NCBI GenBank assembly: GCA_039654915.1 | Contig: CM077594.1 | Location: 94,688,893-94,752,892, forward strand | Direction: 5' to 3' | Length of the DNA stretch: 64,000 nucleotides | DNA from: Aquilaria yunnanensis | Taxonomy: Eukaryota > Streptophyta > Magnoliopsida > Malvales > Thymelaeaceae | Part shown: positions 20,157-32,375 of the stretch, piece by piece | Numbering within the stretch: the first letter of the stretch is position 1 | How the letters are laid out: every line of letters starts with the position of its first letter | Notes under the pieces: generated by a model | What the model saw: the letters and a program-made list of their open reading frames with translations, nothing else | Told to the model about the DNA's origin: nothing | The model's database searches: none | Made by a program: the position numbers and the translations under genes

Positions 20157-20161
20157 TTAGT
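20157..20161. repeat. Target site duplication TTAGT, right copy
   Basis: It follows the CA of the 3' LTR directly and equals 488-492. Confidence 0.92.
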
Positions 20162-21402
20162 TCAGGCATTATTTTAGATGGGAAATGCCTATGTGGCTTC
20201 CTCTCTGTCATGTGACACCATCTTTTCTAAAAATTAATAATTATATTAAAAGAATGCAAAATTTCAGGTTAAAGTTGACAGAACCTCATAATCTTGGGAC
20301 TTAAAGGTATATTAACCTAATTTCTTCCACAAATCAACGGCCATCCGCATCTTGATGGATGAACCTCTCCATCTTTAGCGACTTGGTGATTGGGTTCAAC
20401 TGGGTGATAAGGAGCTGTAGGCAGCGTCATCATTCAACGATTCGCCTAGGCTTTTCAAGCAACAGACAACCATGGACAACGGAGGAGGGGTGGCAAGAGA
20501 AAAATCAAAGTGAAAAAATTGAAGAATCTTGGTGGAGAACAAGTGATTGAGATTGAGAGAAGCAAAATGAAAGAGGGATAGGCACGACGGGAAAAGGATA
20601 AGAGAAATCAGAGGAGGACGATTGGAAGCGGTCACAATTCGAAGCGCAAGATGGTGGCGGAAGGTGATTGGAACCACGAAATGGTGGCAGTGTGATTGGA
20701 AGTGGAATTAAACCCAGATGGTTGTGAGGGGAAATTGGTGTGGCAGCAAGGAGAAATGAGCATGGAGGAGGAGAGTGGCTCGCCATCGATAAGGAGGACA
20801 GAGACTGAGAACAAATCGAGAAGCTAAAAATGAATATAGGAAATAACTTGTTTGACAGTTTTGCCACTGGAGCAAAAGACGAAGCAAAACCGTAAGATCT
20901 ATCCTACGGATTTCTAATAGATATTGGGGACCGTAGGACAACCGTAAGAACTATTCCTACAACTTTAAGGTAGTAGTGGTTGTAGGACAAATTTTTTCAT
21001 TTTCCGCTTTCCTCCATCTGCCAAAATTTTGCAATTCCCACCCACCCCAATGATGATTTTGTGACACTTTTTCAAAACCATAGAAGAACCATCACATTAG
21101 AAAATTTCATTTTTCTTCCCATAAAAAAAACTATTATTATTATTATTATTATTATTATATACACACACATTTTTAACATATGTATACATTTAAACAATAT
21201 TATATATACATATATGTATATGTATACTATATAATACATTATGTGTGTGTGTGTGTGTGTGTGCGCGTGCACACACACACATTACCAAATATAAAAATTG
21301 CTATACCCTAATAAAATCATTAAACTTACCAAATATGGAAATTGCTCAATATGAAAATTACTATAGATATGCAAGCCCCCAAATGAGGAAAGTAATTCCT
21401 GG
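20162..21402. mobile_element. Continuation of the interrupted outer DNA transposon
   Basis: It joins 492 across the retrotransposon. The part at 20340-20870 has a more gene-like composition (overlapping minus-strand frames rich in Ser/Pro, none recognisable) and may be a captured fragment. 20877-20995 has ACCGTAAGA, TCCTACGG and CCGTAGGACAACCGTAAG units like those at 1-330. 21127-21160 is an ATT run and 21243-21282 a GT/GC/AC run. No gene is called. Confidence 0.4.
21127..21282. repeat. Microsatellites (ATT)n and (GT)n/(AC)n
   Basis: An ATT run is followed by TATA/CACACA, then a long GTGTGTGT run turning into GCGCGTGCACACACAC. The 68-aa minus frame across it is an artefact. Confidence 0.9.
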
Positions 21403-21412
21403 TATAACTCAA
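21403..21412. repeat. Target site duplication of Pack-MULE, left copy
   Basis: TATAACTCAA is repeated exactly at 22931-22940, right outside the other TIR. MULEs usually make 9-bp (8-11) duplications, so 10 bp fits within the ambiguity of the border. Confidence 0.88.
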
Positions 21413-21821
21413 GAGTAAAATCCAAATTTGATCCCTTAATTATTCAACTTGTCCTAAACGGGTCCCCTAACTCTAAAAGTGACTATTAGAGTCCCTTAAC
21501 TCAAACAACGAGTTCAATTTGAGTCCCATCCGTCAGTTAGGCCGTTAATTTGGATGGAATTGCTTATGTGGCACTTATAATGCCACATGGCATCCTCTTT
21601 TAACTAAAATGGGTGACCATTTTGTACAGAAATGAAAATTTAAACCCAAACTGACATAAACACAAAATATTAAAAATTAAAATATAAATTAACCCCAATT
21701 GTAAAAATTGACCCTTTCATATGATGGTGGCCGGTGACTGAAGATAGAGACGGACGAGAAGCGAGTGAACTTCGCGTGAACCAGATTCAAGTACTTGAAT
21801 TCGGCCCATTTCGTTCAATTT

Positions 21822-22140
21822 CTTCGTTGTGCTATTAGATCCGCAAGAAGCTTCGTGAAATTGATGATCAGAGAGATGGAATCAGCTAAATGAGATCTCG
21901 ATGGGGCGGCCGGAGCCATCGATTCTGACGCCGGATTAGCCAAACTGAGCGACAAGCTCTTCATCTTTAAAGCTTTCGTCTGCAAAACGATGCTCGAAGG
22001 CTTCGACTCTCCCGATTTTTTACTGAACAAAGATTCTCCCCCGCCGAGTCTCACCCGCGAACAGTTCTCCGGCAAGTTCAAAGTTCTGAACCCGGCGAGC
22101 TCCGTGCGATTCTTGACCAGAACCCGAAATCTTCATTCGT
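21822..22140 (+). pseudogene. Captured DUF641 (GIL1/IRKI-type) gene fragment
   Basis: The plus-strand frame reads SARSFVKLMIREMESAK, stop, DLDGAAGAIDSDAG, then DKLFIFKAFVCKTMLEGFDS and onwards to FSGKFKVLNPASSVRFL. This follows the DUF641 domain of plant proteins such as GRAVITROPIC IN THE LIGHT 1 and IRK-interacting protein (helix with F-V-K-L-M-I-x-x-M-E-x-A-x-W-D-L-D-A-A, then a F-V-C-x-x-M-x-x-G-F motif). The stop sits where Trp is expected, consistent with TGG to TGA. The fragment ends abruptly against the BIG fragment. It is a partial copy with no start or end of the parent gene. Confidence 0.65.
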
Positions 22141-22419
22141 GAAGTCCGCGGGCTCGGTGACCTTACCGTAGTTGGACTCGAGGGCTAGAAGAATCGGCTG
22201 GAGGACTGATTCGGCATCTGCAGGGGAGAGGCCGAGGAGCGGCGATGCTGGATCAGGGGAACCGGCGTCGTAGATGGACTCGAGCTTGTCGAGGGTGGAT
22301 TTACAGGAGGAGACGAGGTGAGAATGCTTCCTCTAGGTGGTGTTCTTGATGACCTTGTCGAGGGAAGGGCCAAGCGCTCGGCCGCAGCGCGACGCGCCGC
22401 CAAGTGGGGAAGCTGCCAT
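22141..22419 (-). pseudogene. Captured BIG-type ARF-GEF first-exon fragment
   Basis: On the minus strand from ATG at 22419 the frame reads MAASPLGGASRCGRALGPSL, DKVIKNTT, stop, RKHSHLVSSCKSTLDKLESI, then a PASPLLGLSPADAESVLQPI segment, LLALESNYGKVTEPAD. This is the N-terminus of plant BIG (brefeldin A-inhibited ARF guanine-nucleotide exchange) proteins, large Sec7 proteins of trans-Golgi trafficking. The stop replaces a conserved Trp (TGG to TAG). Only about 90 residues of a roughly 1,700-residue protein are present, far from the Sec7 domain. It abuts the DUF641 piece in the opposite orientation. Confidence 0.75.
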
Positions 22420-22635
22420 AGGTCTGCGGAACGAATCAAGTGGCGGGAATTCGATCTACGTCGGACGGCAATGTTGAATCTGCCACATTGAAGGATTTGA
22501 ATTGTGAGATACTAGATGAAGCCAATTTATTTGGTTTCCGGGGTGCCTTGCCACCCAGCGGACGAACGCCGTCGGACCAGAAGGCCAATCGAGAGCTTCA
22601 GGCTGGAATTGGGGAAGATTGTACTATTTAACTTT
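22420..22635. other. Third, unrecognised captured fragment in Pack-MULE
   Basis: A GC-rich stretch with a plus-strand frame of 63 aa (ATG at 22440) that I do not recognise. It may be 5' sequence of the BIG gene or a piece of a third gene. Confidence 0.4.
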
Positions 22636-22930
22636 TTAAGTACCTAAAATTATATTTCTTGTCATTTTGGGCCTAATATTTATTACTCTTAATCTTGTTA
22701 CTTATTGTCTTGCCATGTGGCATTGTGGGACCAAGTAGGGAGGTATTAAGTGCCATGTGGCATTATAAGTGCCACATAAGCAATTCCATCCAAATTAACG
22801 GCCTAACTGACGGATGGGACTCAAATTGAACTCGTTGTTTGAGTTAATGGACTCTAATAATCACTTTTAGAGTTAGGGAACCCGTTTAGGATAAGTTGAA
22901 TAATTAAGGGACCAAATTTGGATTTTACTC

Positions 22931-22940
22931 TATAACTCAA
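22931..22940. repeat. Target site duplication of Pack-MULE, right copy
   Basis: TATAACTCAA, identical to 21403-21412. Confidence 0.88.
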
Positions 22941-23194
22941 ATATGGAAGTGCTAAATATAGACCTTTATTACACACAATAATTGAAGCATATAATAATAA
23001 GTTCAATAATCACTCCATCATCTTTGGAAGCTTTAGTAAGTAATTAGCCATCATCCTCAAAATCGTTACTAGGTAAGTATGTAAATGAAGCTCCTCAAAA
23101 TCATCTTCAGAATCGTTATTAAGTAAGTGTATCAATGAAGATCCATATTCATCTTCCATTGTTACTGAAGGCTGGTGTTACGTAAATTAATTAA

Positions 23195-23662
23195 GGGTAC
23201 GATTTAGAGAAGGTTAGGGTTCATTAATGATAATGTACATGTTAAGTATTAGAGTTTTAATTAGGGTTATATTTTTAGGGTAATTATTGGCTTAGAGTTT
23301 AGAGTTTAGAGTTATGGGGTTTGAGCCAGTAACTCAAGGTTTAGATGTTTAGAGTACTTAAAGTCTAAGAATTTAGGGTTAGGGTTTAGGGTTTAGGATT
23401 AATAAGATTTATGTTTAAAGCTAGGGTTTGGCTTTAGGGATTCAGGGTTAGAGTTATAAGGTTTAGGGTTTGGATTTGGGTTTAAAGAGGGCTTGGGGTT
23501 AGGGTTAGGGTTTGTGTTTAGAGATATAAGATCTAAGGTTTAGGCCAATTTAGGGTTAGGGTTTAGGGCAGGGTTTAGGGTTAAGGTTTATGTTTAAGGA
23601 TTTAGGGGTTAGGAGGGATTTAGGATTATGGTTTGTATTTAGGGCTTTAGGGTTTAGGGTTA
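23195..23662. repeat. Degenerate telomere-like TTTAGGG repeats, first block
   Basis: GGTTAGGGTTTAGGGTTTAG and many variants, heavily diverged, over about 470 bp in the G-rich orientation. Too degenerate to be a telomere. It lies inside the outer DNA transposon. Confidence 0.75.
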
Positions 23663-23995
23663 CAAATCGTAAGATAACTATCACAATTTATATTCCTATG
23701 ATTTTAAGACACATCTTTTGTCATCAAAAAGTTGTAAAAAACTTTTTCCTTCCTACAATTTTGAGGCATCTGATTTGCTACTATTTTATTCATAAAAAAA
23801 TCGTAGGAAATTATCATGTAGGAAAATCGTAGGATTATTTTTTTGCATGAAAACTATAGGAAAGACTATTGCAGAAAAAGTGTAGGCCATAGATTCGCCT
23901 TAAAACCATCAGACACTTTGGTCCCACCGTATCATCTAATGATTTTACTTTAATTTTTTTATTCTACAATTTTTACCATAGGAAATAGTTATAGT
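23663..23995. mobile_element. Right end of the interrupted outer DNA transposon
   Basis: Repeated units ATCGTAAGATAAC, CCTACAATTTTG, AAATCGTAGGAAA and AAAATCGTAGGATT match the CCTACGGTTTTGTGACA-like units at 1-330 in the opposite orientation. The final TTTTTACCATAGGAAATAGT region resembles the complement of the window start. I take about 23995 as the right border; no target duplication can be checked because the left border is at or beyond the window edge. Confidence 0.4.
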
Positions 23996-26900
23996 AAATA
24001 ATCATCATCCTTGCGGTGAATGTTACTTTGCTACAACCTAACTTTCCAAGAATTTTGAGAATCCTTCAATCAAATGCCTTCTATCATTATTCATTCAACC
24101 TATATTTGATTCGGCTCAAGGCACATTGATATTGTTCCACCACTCCTAAGAAAATTGGCTTTGTTTTCCTACCTATCCACAAAGTAAATTAGGTTGCTTA
24201 CTGCTCCTCCCTTCCAAAACGTACATCACCTTTTTTTCTTTGGTGTATAATACCTTGCTCTCTCTACTGTAACTCTTCTATCCATAATGTGAAAAGTCCC
24301 TATCAATCAAGTAATTAATCCATAGACAAGCAAAGACACATGTTTATGACTTCTTCCATAATTTTTCTTTAATTCATCTTGTTGAAAGTTCTCATGAGTA
24401 ATACGTCAGTGGGTGTACAAACATGCGTCTGCGTTGTATTGGGCAGCAGATATACAAGAGCCGTATTAATTTGAAAAGCAATTGCTTTTGGAACTTTTAT
24501 AATCTCTCACTAAAATCAAACTCTACAATAATATTATTACTAAGACATCTACAAACAAAGCAAGCGGCATTGGGTGAATACTTTTGATCATATATATCTA
24601 ACAGACGATCGATAAACTCAATCGTAACTTGTTAAGCACCAAATTCTCGAACAAGTCGACTAATCTAATTAACTGGTCTATCTTTAATTAATTGCATGAA
24701 GCGATTAATTTTTTTCGCAAACCCAGTTGAAAAATCGTGGCAAGCAAACAATGGAAGCCAAAAATGCTAACTTGAAACTAGCTAGCCCAGAATTTATCAA
24801 CAAAGAATTAAGAACGTATAATGAGTCTGTTTTTGTTAATAATTGTTGAAAAAAATTCTCCAATCACCCATCATGTATAGTGGAATAATAAACAGGATTA
24901 AACAAACACATATGAATTTATTGTGATTCGACTCTTAACTAGCCTATATCCACATATGAGAAAAATTTACTCGAACAAAATATAGATATTACAATAAAAA
25001 TATGTTCTTAGTGCTTACGTTGGCCTATGGATCTCCTACACACCACTGATGACCTCAATATCTTACCCTTATACAATTATAAGATATGAGAATCGAAAAA
25101 AGTTTCTTATCCTAGCCCTCTCCATCCAGACCTCTCCTCCCTCCTGAAACCATCACATATTGCCTCTTCACCACATTAGGTTTTCACTCATACCTAAACC
25201 TTAACACAACAAATTTTTTTGTAGGCCTCACACAAACTTAAATCACATCAAAATAGAAAAATTAAATTCTAAATAAAAAAAACTAAAATCAATCTTAAAT
25301 AAAAATATAAATCCAAAATTCTTAAGCTTCTTAGATTTGAGCCTTTTCCATGTACTAGCACCTTAATTAACCATCGTGATTTGCATGATGCGAAATGGTG
25401 ACCAGTGAGAGAAAGTATTAATAAATTAATGCACTATAATGATATATAGGGAAATTATTCGAACCTTGGAACCACGCGGAGAATTAATTAGCTACAACAA
25501 TTTATAATTAAGAAAATATTAGTCAATGAAGATTCTTTTTATATTAAAGTAACATAATTAAGTTCACCAAATTAATATCAATCTATCCGTAGTATTAAAA
25601 TACCAAAAATATAATTTGTAGAGAAAAAAGACGCAGGTCGAATGAGAAGTCGTAATGGGAAATTATGCTTTCATCACTCAATTTAATTGATTTGAACGAA
25701 AATGGCCTAAATTTGAAATACTATTAAAAATAGCTGAACATAAACTTTTAGCGGATTAACTTTCTCTTTCTACTTGAATTAGTATATACTATGGAAATTG
25801 AAACACTTCAAATATTTTATTATTAATAATTATGTATAGAGTTACTATTAATAACTAATATTATTTAAATCAGTTATGTCCTTGGTAAATAAAATAAAAT
25901 TACAGGGCATATTATAAAAAATTATGCGAATGTTTGTTCGACTATTTTGTCATTTAGTTATAAGCTATTTTACTATTTTATGAGATCAAAATTTTCAAGT
26001 AAACATAAATTTCAGCCGTTGAGCTATCCTTTTGGGCTGTCCATTGCGTTGTTTTCTATCTCAGATTATATTTTAGAGAAATTATAGCCACATATACATC
26101 TATTTTTGTATAAAATAGAGAACGAAATGTGCCAAATTTTGATAAATTTTTTATGCTTGAGTTATAAAGCTATGTTGCTCTCTTAATGATCTTGCTTTAA
26201 ATGAATAGATGGCCCTTGGGGTCATACTTCAAAAAAAGTTATTAAATTTTACATTGTAAAACTTTAATGAAGGCGTATTTATGTTTTTAAAGACAAGAGT
26301 GTGTATTTATATCTTCAATAAGGGTGCGGAGGCAAATGGCTGAAGTATAACATCACTAGTGGGCTGACATCAGAACACTGATCCGCCCTTGTGTTGCTCC
26401 ACTCACACAGAATTCTCCGGTCAAATTAATTCTTTGTTAATGAGCCATGATTATATAATGTTGCTGCTGCTGGCGGCCTGTTCACCTTCTTACTAGTAAT
26501 ATTTTTTGCTACATATGTAGCACAACTAAAATAGTTCTTAATGCTCATAATTTGTCAATAAAAATGAGTTCCGCAAATTTATATGTAAACTAATTATTGA
26601 GTCATTTGTATTCAAGTTGGATCATGTTGAAAATAATTAAGTATAATACTACTGTCTTACTTTAATCACTATTTATTACGCTATCTCTGTATGTATGAGT
26701 ATGATCACTACTATGAAATTTTTTACATCTTTATAAAATTATTCAAAGACAAGTGATATATGAGGATGAATAATATTGCCACAATTGTGAAAATTTCTAC
26801 AAAAAATTAGTTAAATTGCGTACAACTGCGAATAATTATGCTTACTATCAGTTTATCACAAATTTGTAAATCATTAATTTTTTCTGAAACATTTCTATTA

Positions 26901-28700
26901 AATTGTTCCTATATAATATTAGCTTTGAACTAAAATTAGTTCCACATTAAAAAAAAAAAAGATATAAAAATAAAAATAAATAATTTTTCAACTTAATGAT
27001 CGGGAAAAGGAATGACTAAGAGAAGTTCCATTTTTATAATAATTCTGTATTAATTCAACACTAACAATCAACTTTGGCCTGAATTTAGACTAGCTTATAT
27101 TAATCGCCTTATGATCTGAAAATGATTAGGATTAGGTTGATTAAACTGTGAAAAGTATAAGTATCTGAAAATTTTGATGAAGAAAAAACTATAATATCGG
27201 TTTCTATATACGATAATTAATTGACTTTGCGAGTATTTTAGGTCTGATGGATATATATGACATTACATTAACCATTCAGAGTGCTCTAAAGTGCAAGTTC
27301 ACGTATATATATATATACACTCGTCTCATAGTACGGACATAAGAACTTATCAATCATTGAGCCAAAATCGCAGAAACGAATTCCTATGCTAGCTGCTGAA
27401 GAGAAAATAAGGATCCTCAGTCTTCTATAACTTTGTCATATGTTATGGATCAGCCTAAAAACCGAAATTCAAAGATTATTAATTCAAAAGTTTAATATTT
27501 GTAGATAGGAGCAAGCCTCGCATCTCCAAGTTCAGTACTTTTGGGAGCATTAAATGTGCAATCCAAAGTTAGTAATTAACGATTAATGTTAGAATTTTGA
27601 AAAAATTATCAAATGATAGCTTTTAACTTTTGGTCAGCGGTTTCATCTCAATTATTAATAAATTATTTAAAATTTTAACATTAATCACAAAAATTATTCC
27701 AAAATAAGTTGCGTTGTAGTGAGTTTTCCAAGTGATAAATTTTGCTTCACTTTCCTGTTAAAATGGGAACCAGAAAAACAAATTATCTATCTTATCTAAG
27801 CTTTCACCAGTGAGAGATTAACTGCCTCTGCCAACATTAAAAAAAAACATTTAAAAAAGTATAAATCACGTTTTCGAGCACCTTCCAATAAGCAAAGGAA
27901 AAATATATATATCTGCCAAAGATGGAATCAACTAAAACTGAGACCAGGGAGGAGAGGCAACTCTTACACCAATCTATAATTTTTTGTGCATCATACATGT
28001 AATAATCAATTTAACCATTAGATATCATGTAAAATCATGCATGGAATTTTTTTAAATTTCAATTCATAAATTTTTGTAGGCTATCTATTTAAATGTTAAA
28101 GGTTGAAACATTTGAACAAGAGATGCATTTTCTAGTTGAAACTCGTAGAAGTTTCCAACTATTAATTACCCTGAAAATTGACGAACATGATATATCTATA
28201 TAAGAAGATTTCTAAATTCATTGATAAACTCAATATAATCATTATTCTATATGAAAATATTGAATGGTTGTTAATTCTTACGTTAGTATAAATGGATCCT
28301 TTTCTTATTCATTTTTTTCCTGATCATTGGCTTGTGAATTAAAGTAAATCCGATGTCAAACCGTTGAGCTATACTGATTTTTCAGCTTAGCGACTAAAGT
28401 TCAAACTTCTAAAGTCACTCTATAGTATGTCTCCTTACCTTAACCTATGTGGCAATTCTGCCGTATAAATGGTTAGAGTTTAAGACCCCTGACTTGTGAA
28501 AAACCTTCAACTTAATTAGTAGTGTAGAAATTTTAAATACAAAAAATAAAAAAATATTAAATTCACTCTAATACGATTGATCGGCTTTCATGTTTGATAT
28601 TAGTGCCTTTCCTTTTTCCTTTAAAAAGAAAAAGAAAAAATTTTACACCTAGCTAGGCGCCCATTCTTGACAGTTATTACTTCAGTGCGCCAAAAGGATG

Positions 28701-28754
<54 letters not shown>

Positions 28755-29320
28755 ATGATCATCATATGGCAATATTGAACCCAATATTTTACCCTCTTCG
28801 ACTGAACTATATATAAAACTTCTTACCTTTGCTTTTTCTTAGAAAAAAAACCCCCTCCTTTTACAGCTAAAATTCCATATCCTTTCAGTCATGGATAATA
28901 TGATAGCTCTAGATTCCACTACGTCATACTGTGGTCTAACGGAGGAATCAGACATGAATATTCCAACTAAGATGGACCAATACACATGTAAACCCTGTAA
29001 TTAGTGATATTTGTTCTTTTTTTTTATATATTGTTATTCATCTTATTAACTGTAGGTCAAATGACATGTACAATAGAAATGAAACATTGAGGTATGAAGG
29101 ACAGTTGACTCAATTGTAGGTCTTAAAATTAATACTGCCTAAAAATAATACACCAAGAGGAAAACTTCTACAGATATGAAGAGAGAGATCAAAATGTCAA
29201 ATTAGTAAACTAACTAAACGTACTAACACACTGACTTGAGCTAACACATGGTTGGACTAATGTTCCACAATCTAAGCATCACATCAGAACTAGTGCTAAT
29301 GAAAACAAAAACACAAAAAT
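23996..29320. other. AT-rich spacer without recognised genes
   Basis: 5.3 kb with no reading frame over 60 codons that shows a domain, no tRNA B-box that I could find and no recognised element borders. It contains an (AT)n microsatellite at 28704-28751. It may hold very old transposon remnants. Confidence 0.6.
28704..28751. repeat. (AT)n microsatellite
   Basis: An uninterrupted alternating AT run of about 48 bp. Confidence 0.95.
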
Positions 29321-29575
29321 CACTACTAAAATCTCATGCTTTTCCAACGGCTTATGTACCAACGGCTACGCTGTTGGTAGTTACCAACGTGTAGAACCGT
29401 TGGTAGTTATTTTCCAACGTGCACGTGTTGGTGAGGGTATCAACTTATTTTAGCAAGTTTTTTGTTTTGTTTCCAACGTGCAAGCCGTTGGTAAGGGTAA
29501 TTTGTAATTGAAACGTAGCTTTTCATTTAAAAATTTACCAACGGCTAGCCGTTAGTAAATTAGTTTTTAAATCAT
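29321..29575. repeat. CACTA 5' terminus and subterminal repeats
   Basis: CACTA start followed by about nine copies, in both orientations, of a CCAACGGC / GTTGGTA unit, where the transposase of such elements normally binds. Confidence 0.8.
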
Positions 29576-32336
29576 CTTCTCCGTTAAACAATTCCAGCTA
29601 CCATTTTCGATTCAGTTTCGGGAGAGAGAAACGCGAACGGGTTCCGGGACGCCGACACGTTGGTAGCCGGCAGATTTCCGGCCGTTTTCCGCCGTGAGTG
29701 GCTGCAAATCATAGATCTGGTGGAGGCGAGCTCGGGTATGGGTTTTTTTTGTAATTATATTCTACTTTAACGTATATACTTGGGAAAATCGTGGTATTTG
29801 GTTTTTATGCATTATTCTTTTAGTTTCAGCTCTTATTTGAGGTGGATTATCTTCTCATTGTTGTGATTCCGTGGCTGGGCAAGTTGGTTGAGGTAAGTTA
29901 TTAATTTTTTTTAATTATCCGAATTAATCTTTTTTTGGGAAAGAAAATGTATTTTTCTATTTATGTTGTAATTAAAATTTTAGTATTATGACTGTGGATT
30001 CTACATTTTTCTGGTGATTTAGTTGGGTGTTTCCCATTTATTTTGTGCTAATTAATTTTTAATTATGGGTAATTTTAGTGATGTAATTAAAATGTTTAGT
30101 TTAAGTGATTTATGTCGTGTGTGTGAACGAGACCAAATCCAATTTCTTTGAAGAGAGTCGAAAAATTTCCGAGTCATACATTTTAGGAGATGCATTTGGT
30201 TTGATTTCACAGAGATGCATTAAGGGAGCAATTAATTGTTGAAATGGATGCTAAAGTATGGTGCATTTAATTGGTTATCTCCAAAATGGTGGATCATCTC
30301 TACTAAGTACCTGCACAAGACTGGACTAATCTTATGTTAGTTTGTGAAGTTACTCTTATTTACTCATACTCTTAGGGAAGGTTAGCTCCAAAATGGTTAC
30401 TCATACTACTTTATTTTCGGACCCTCTCTTCCCCAATTCTTGGTTTTGCTTTATTTGCTGGTATGGTAATTGGAGTTTAGTGGCTCCACCTCTATTTTAA
30501 TTTTGTATATATATATCTTTATAGAAGATAATGGTTTGCTCGCACTCTAGGTTTTGTGTAGTGACTTTTGGGCCCTCATACTTAATTATTAGGATGTTGG
30601 TGGTAGTAGCTATGTATTCAAATGAAAAAACTTTGAAACCAAAGAGGAGAATGATCTCCATGTAAATGGCACTTACACATGAACTGGTTGATCCTAAGAT
30701 CTCGAACTTGTTGATCCAAAGTTGCATATGATCGAGGCTGGGCTAAAACAAAAACGTTTGATTTGTAAGTAATCTGAGGAACATTAATTTTATTAAATGA
30801 GCTAGGCATTAATAACACGTAAGTTTACCTATATAAAATGCAAAAACTGATACTTGATTTTGAAAAGGGAAAAAAAAAATGATCAATTTTGATGGCTACA
30901 AAATTGACTTACTTTCTACCCTTTCTCCTCGCACTCGATCGTTTTTTGCTCCGACAGCACTACCAGCCTTGCCAGGCTGAGTTGACACTATATAATCTTT
31001 AAACTATATAAAATGTTATATATTGGTTCGTAATATTAGGCAAGACAGAGTTGACACTAAAATCTAATTTATAGAGATGAAAAATTAATAATGTTGCAAT
31101 ATTCCACTAACTATTAAAAAATTATAATACAATTTCAGTTTACTACCTGATAGTTATCAAATAATTTTAATTCGTTATCTCTTGTAATTTTTAGTGTCAA
31201 TATAAACTGCTTAGTAATTATCTTCTCATAAAATTAGATTGTGGGATAATTTTTCTATGGAAAAAATAACAAACAAACCACTAATGTTTACTAGTTTGCT
31301 CAATTCGATCACTAATGTTTTTTTCTTTTTGTATTTATTGGAAGACAATAATAAAAATACCAACTTGGCTAATCTTAAAGTTGGAAGACCAAAAGATATA
31401 ATCATAATTAGAGGACATTATTATGTAATTAGGATCCAATTTAATTACCAACGCTGATTGTTTATTTCATTTATTTTTGTACAATATTCTTTAGATCATA
31501 ATTAGTTGACTTAATTTTAGTTTGACTGATTTAGTGTTGGGGTTTAGTAACAATAATAAAATGATAATAATAATACTAATATTTATTATTATTTTTTGTA
31601 CCCAATAATATAAACATAATAACAATAATAATAATAATTATTAATAGTAGATAGTAGTAGAAGTAAGTTAGAAAATAATAATAATGAAATTTTGTTAGTG
31701 ATAGTTGAAATAATATTCATAATAATATTACGTCCAAATAATACAAATAATAATAATTATAATAATACTAATAATAATAATACTAATTATTATAATAATT
31801 ATTACAATTATGAAAGTAATAATAATCTTTCTAACGTATTTTGTTTAAATTACGCGTGTAGATTAACATTTTTTTGTTTCATTTTCAGAAATTTCTTATA
31901 TTACCAGGATTTTAAGTTCCCCCCCCCCCTTTTTTTCAGTTCCTCTCTGCATCTGTGAGCCTGAAGACGTACCCATTGTTTTTCCTCTCCGTTCGAACTC
32001 GTTCGAGGTAAGTTTCTATTTTTTTTCCTTTCGAATTGAAAACGGGATTTGTGAAGGGAAATTATTTTTAATTATTAATATTGATAATAAAACTTATGTG
32101 TTGTCACTGTGGTTTGTTCGTATTTGAATTTGCAGTTTATGCTAATTATTTGTTATCTGTGGATATTTTTCTGATGGATTAGAGTGAATATGTAATTTCT
32201 TTGTGCGTTGTATAGCTTATTTTATGGAATGATTATTAGTATAAGTGTATGGTAATAGGTATAGTTATGGTTTAGTTGGAGTGATTTAGTGTAAATGGTT
32301 AGATTATGTCGTGGTCTAATAATAATAATAATAATA

Positions 32337-32375
<39 letters not shown>

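Larger units (their letters stand above)
21413..22930. mobile_element. Pack-MULE with two recognisable gene fragments
   Basis: This 1,518-bp element has 180-bp TIRs (21413-21592 and 22751-22930) that begin GAGTAAAATCCAAATTTG and differ at only a few positions. It has a 10-bp flanking duplication and no transposase. The GC-rich interior (about 21720-22630) consists of plant gene pieces in different orientations: a DUF641-family piece on the plus strand, a BIG-type ARF-GEF piece on the minus strand and an unrecognised piece. This is the definition of a Pack-MULE, a non-autonomous Mutator-like element that has picked up host gene fragments. Confidence 0.88.

Noticed and set aside
21072..21278. 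68-aa frame with His/Thr and Tyr/Ile repeats
   Set aside because: Translation of GT, TA and ATT microsatellites.
23195..23662. True telomere or chromosome end
   Set aside because: Repeats are short and degenerate and transposon sequence continues on both sides.
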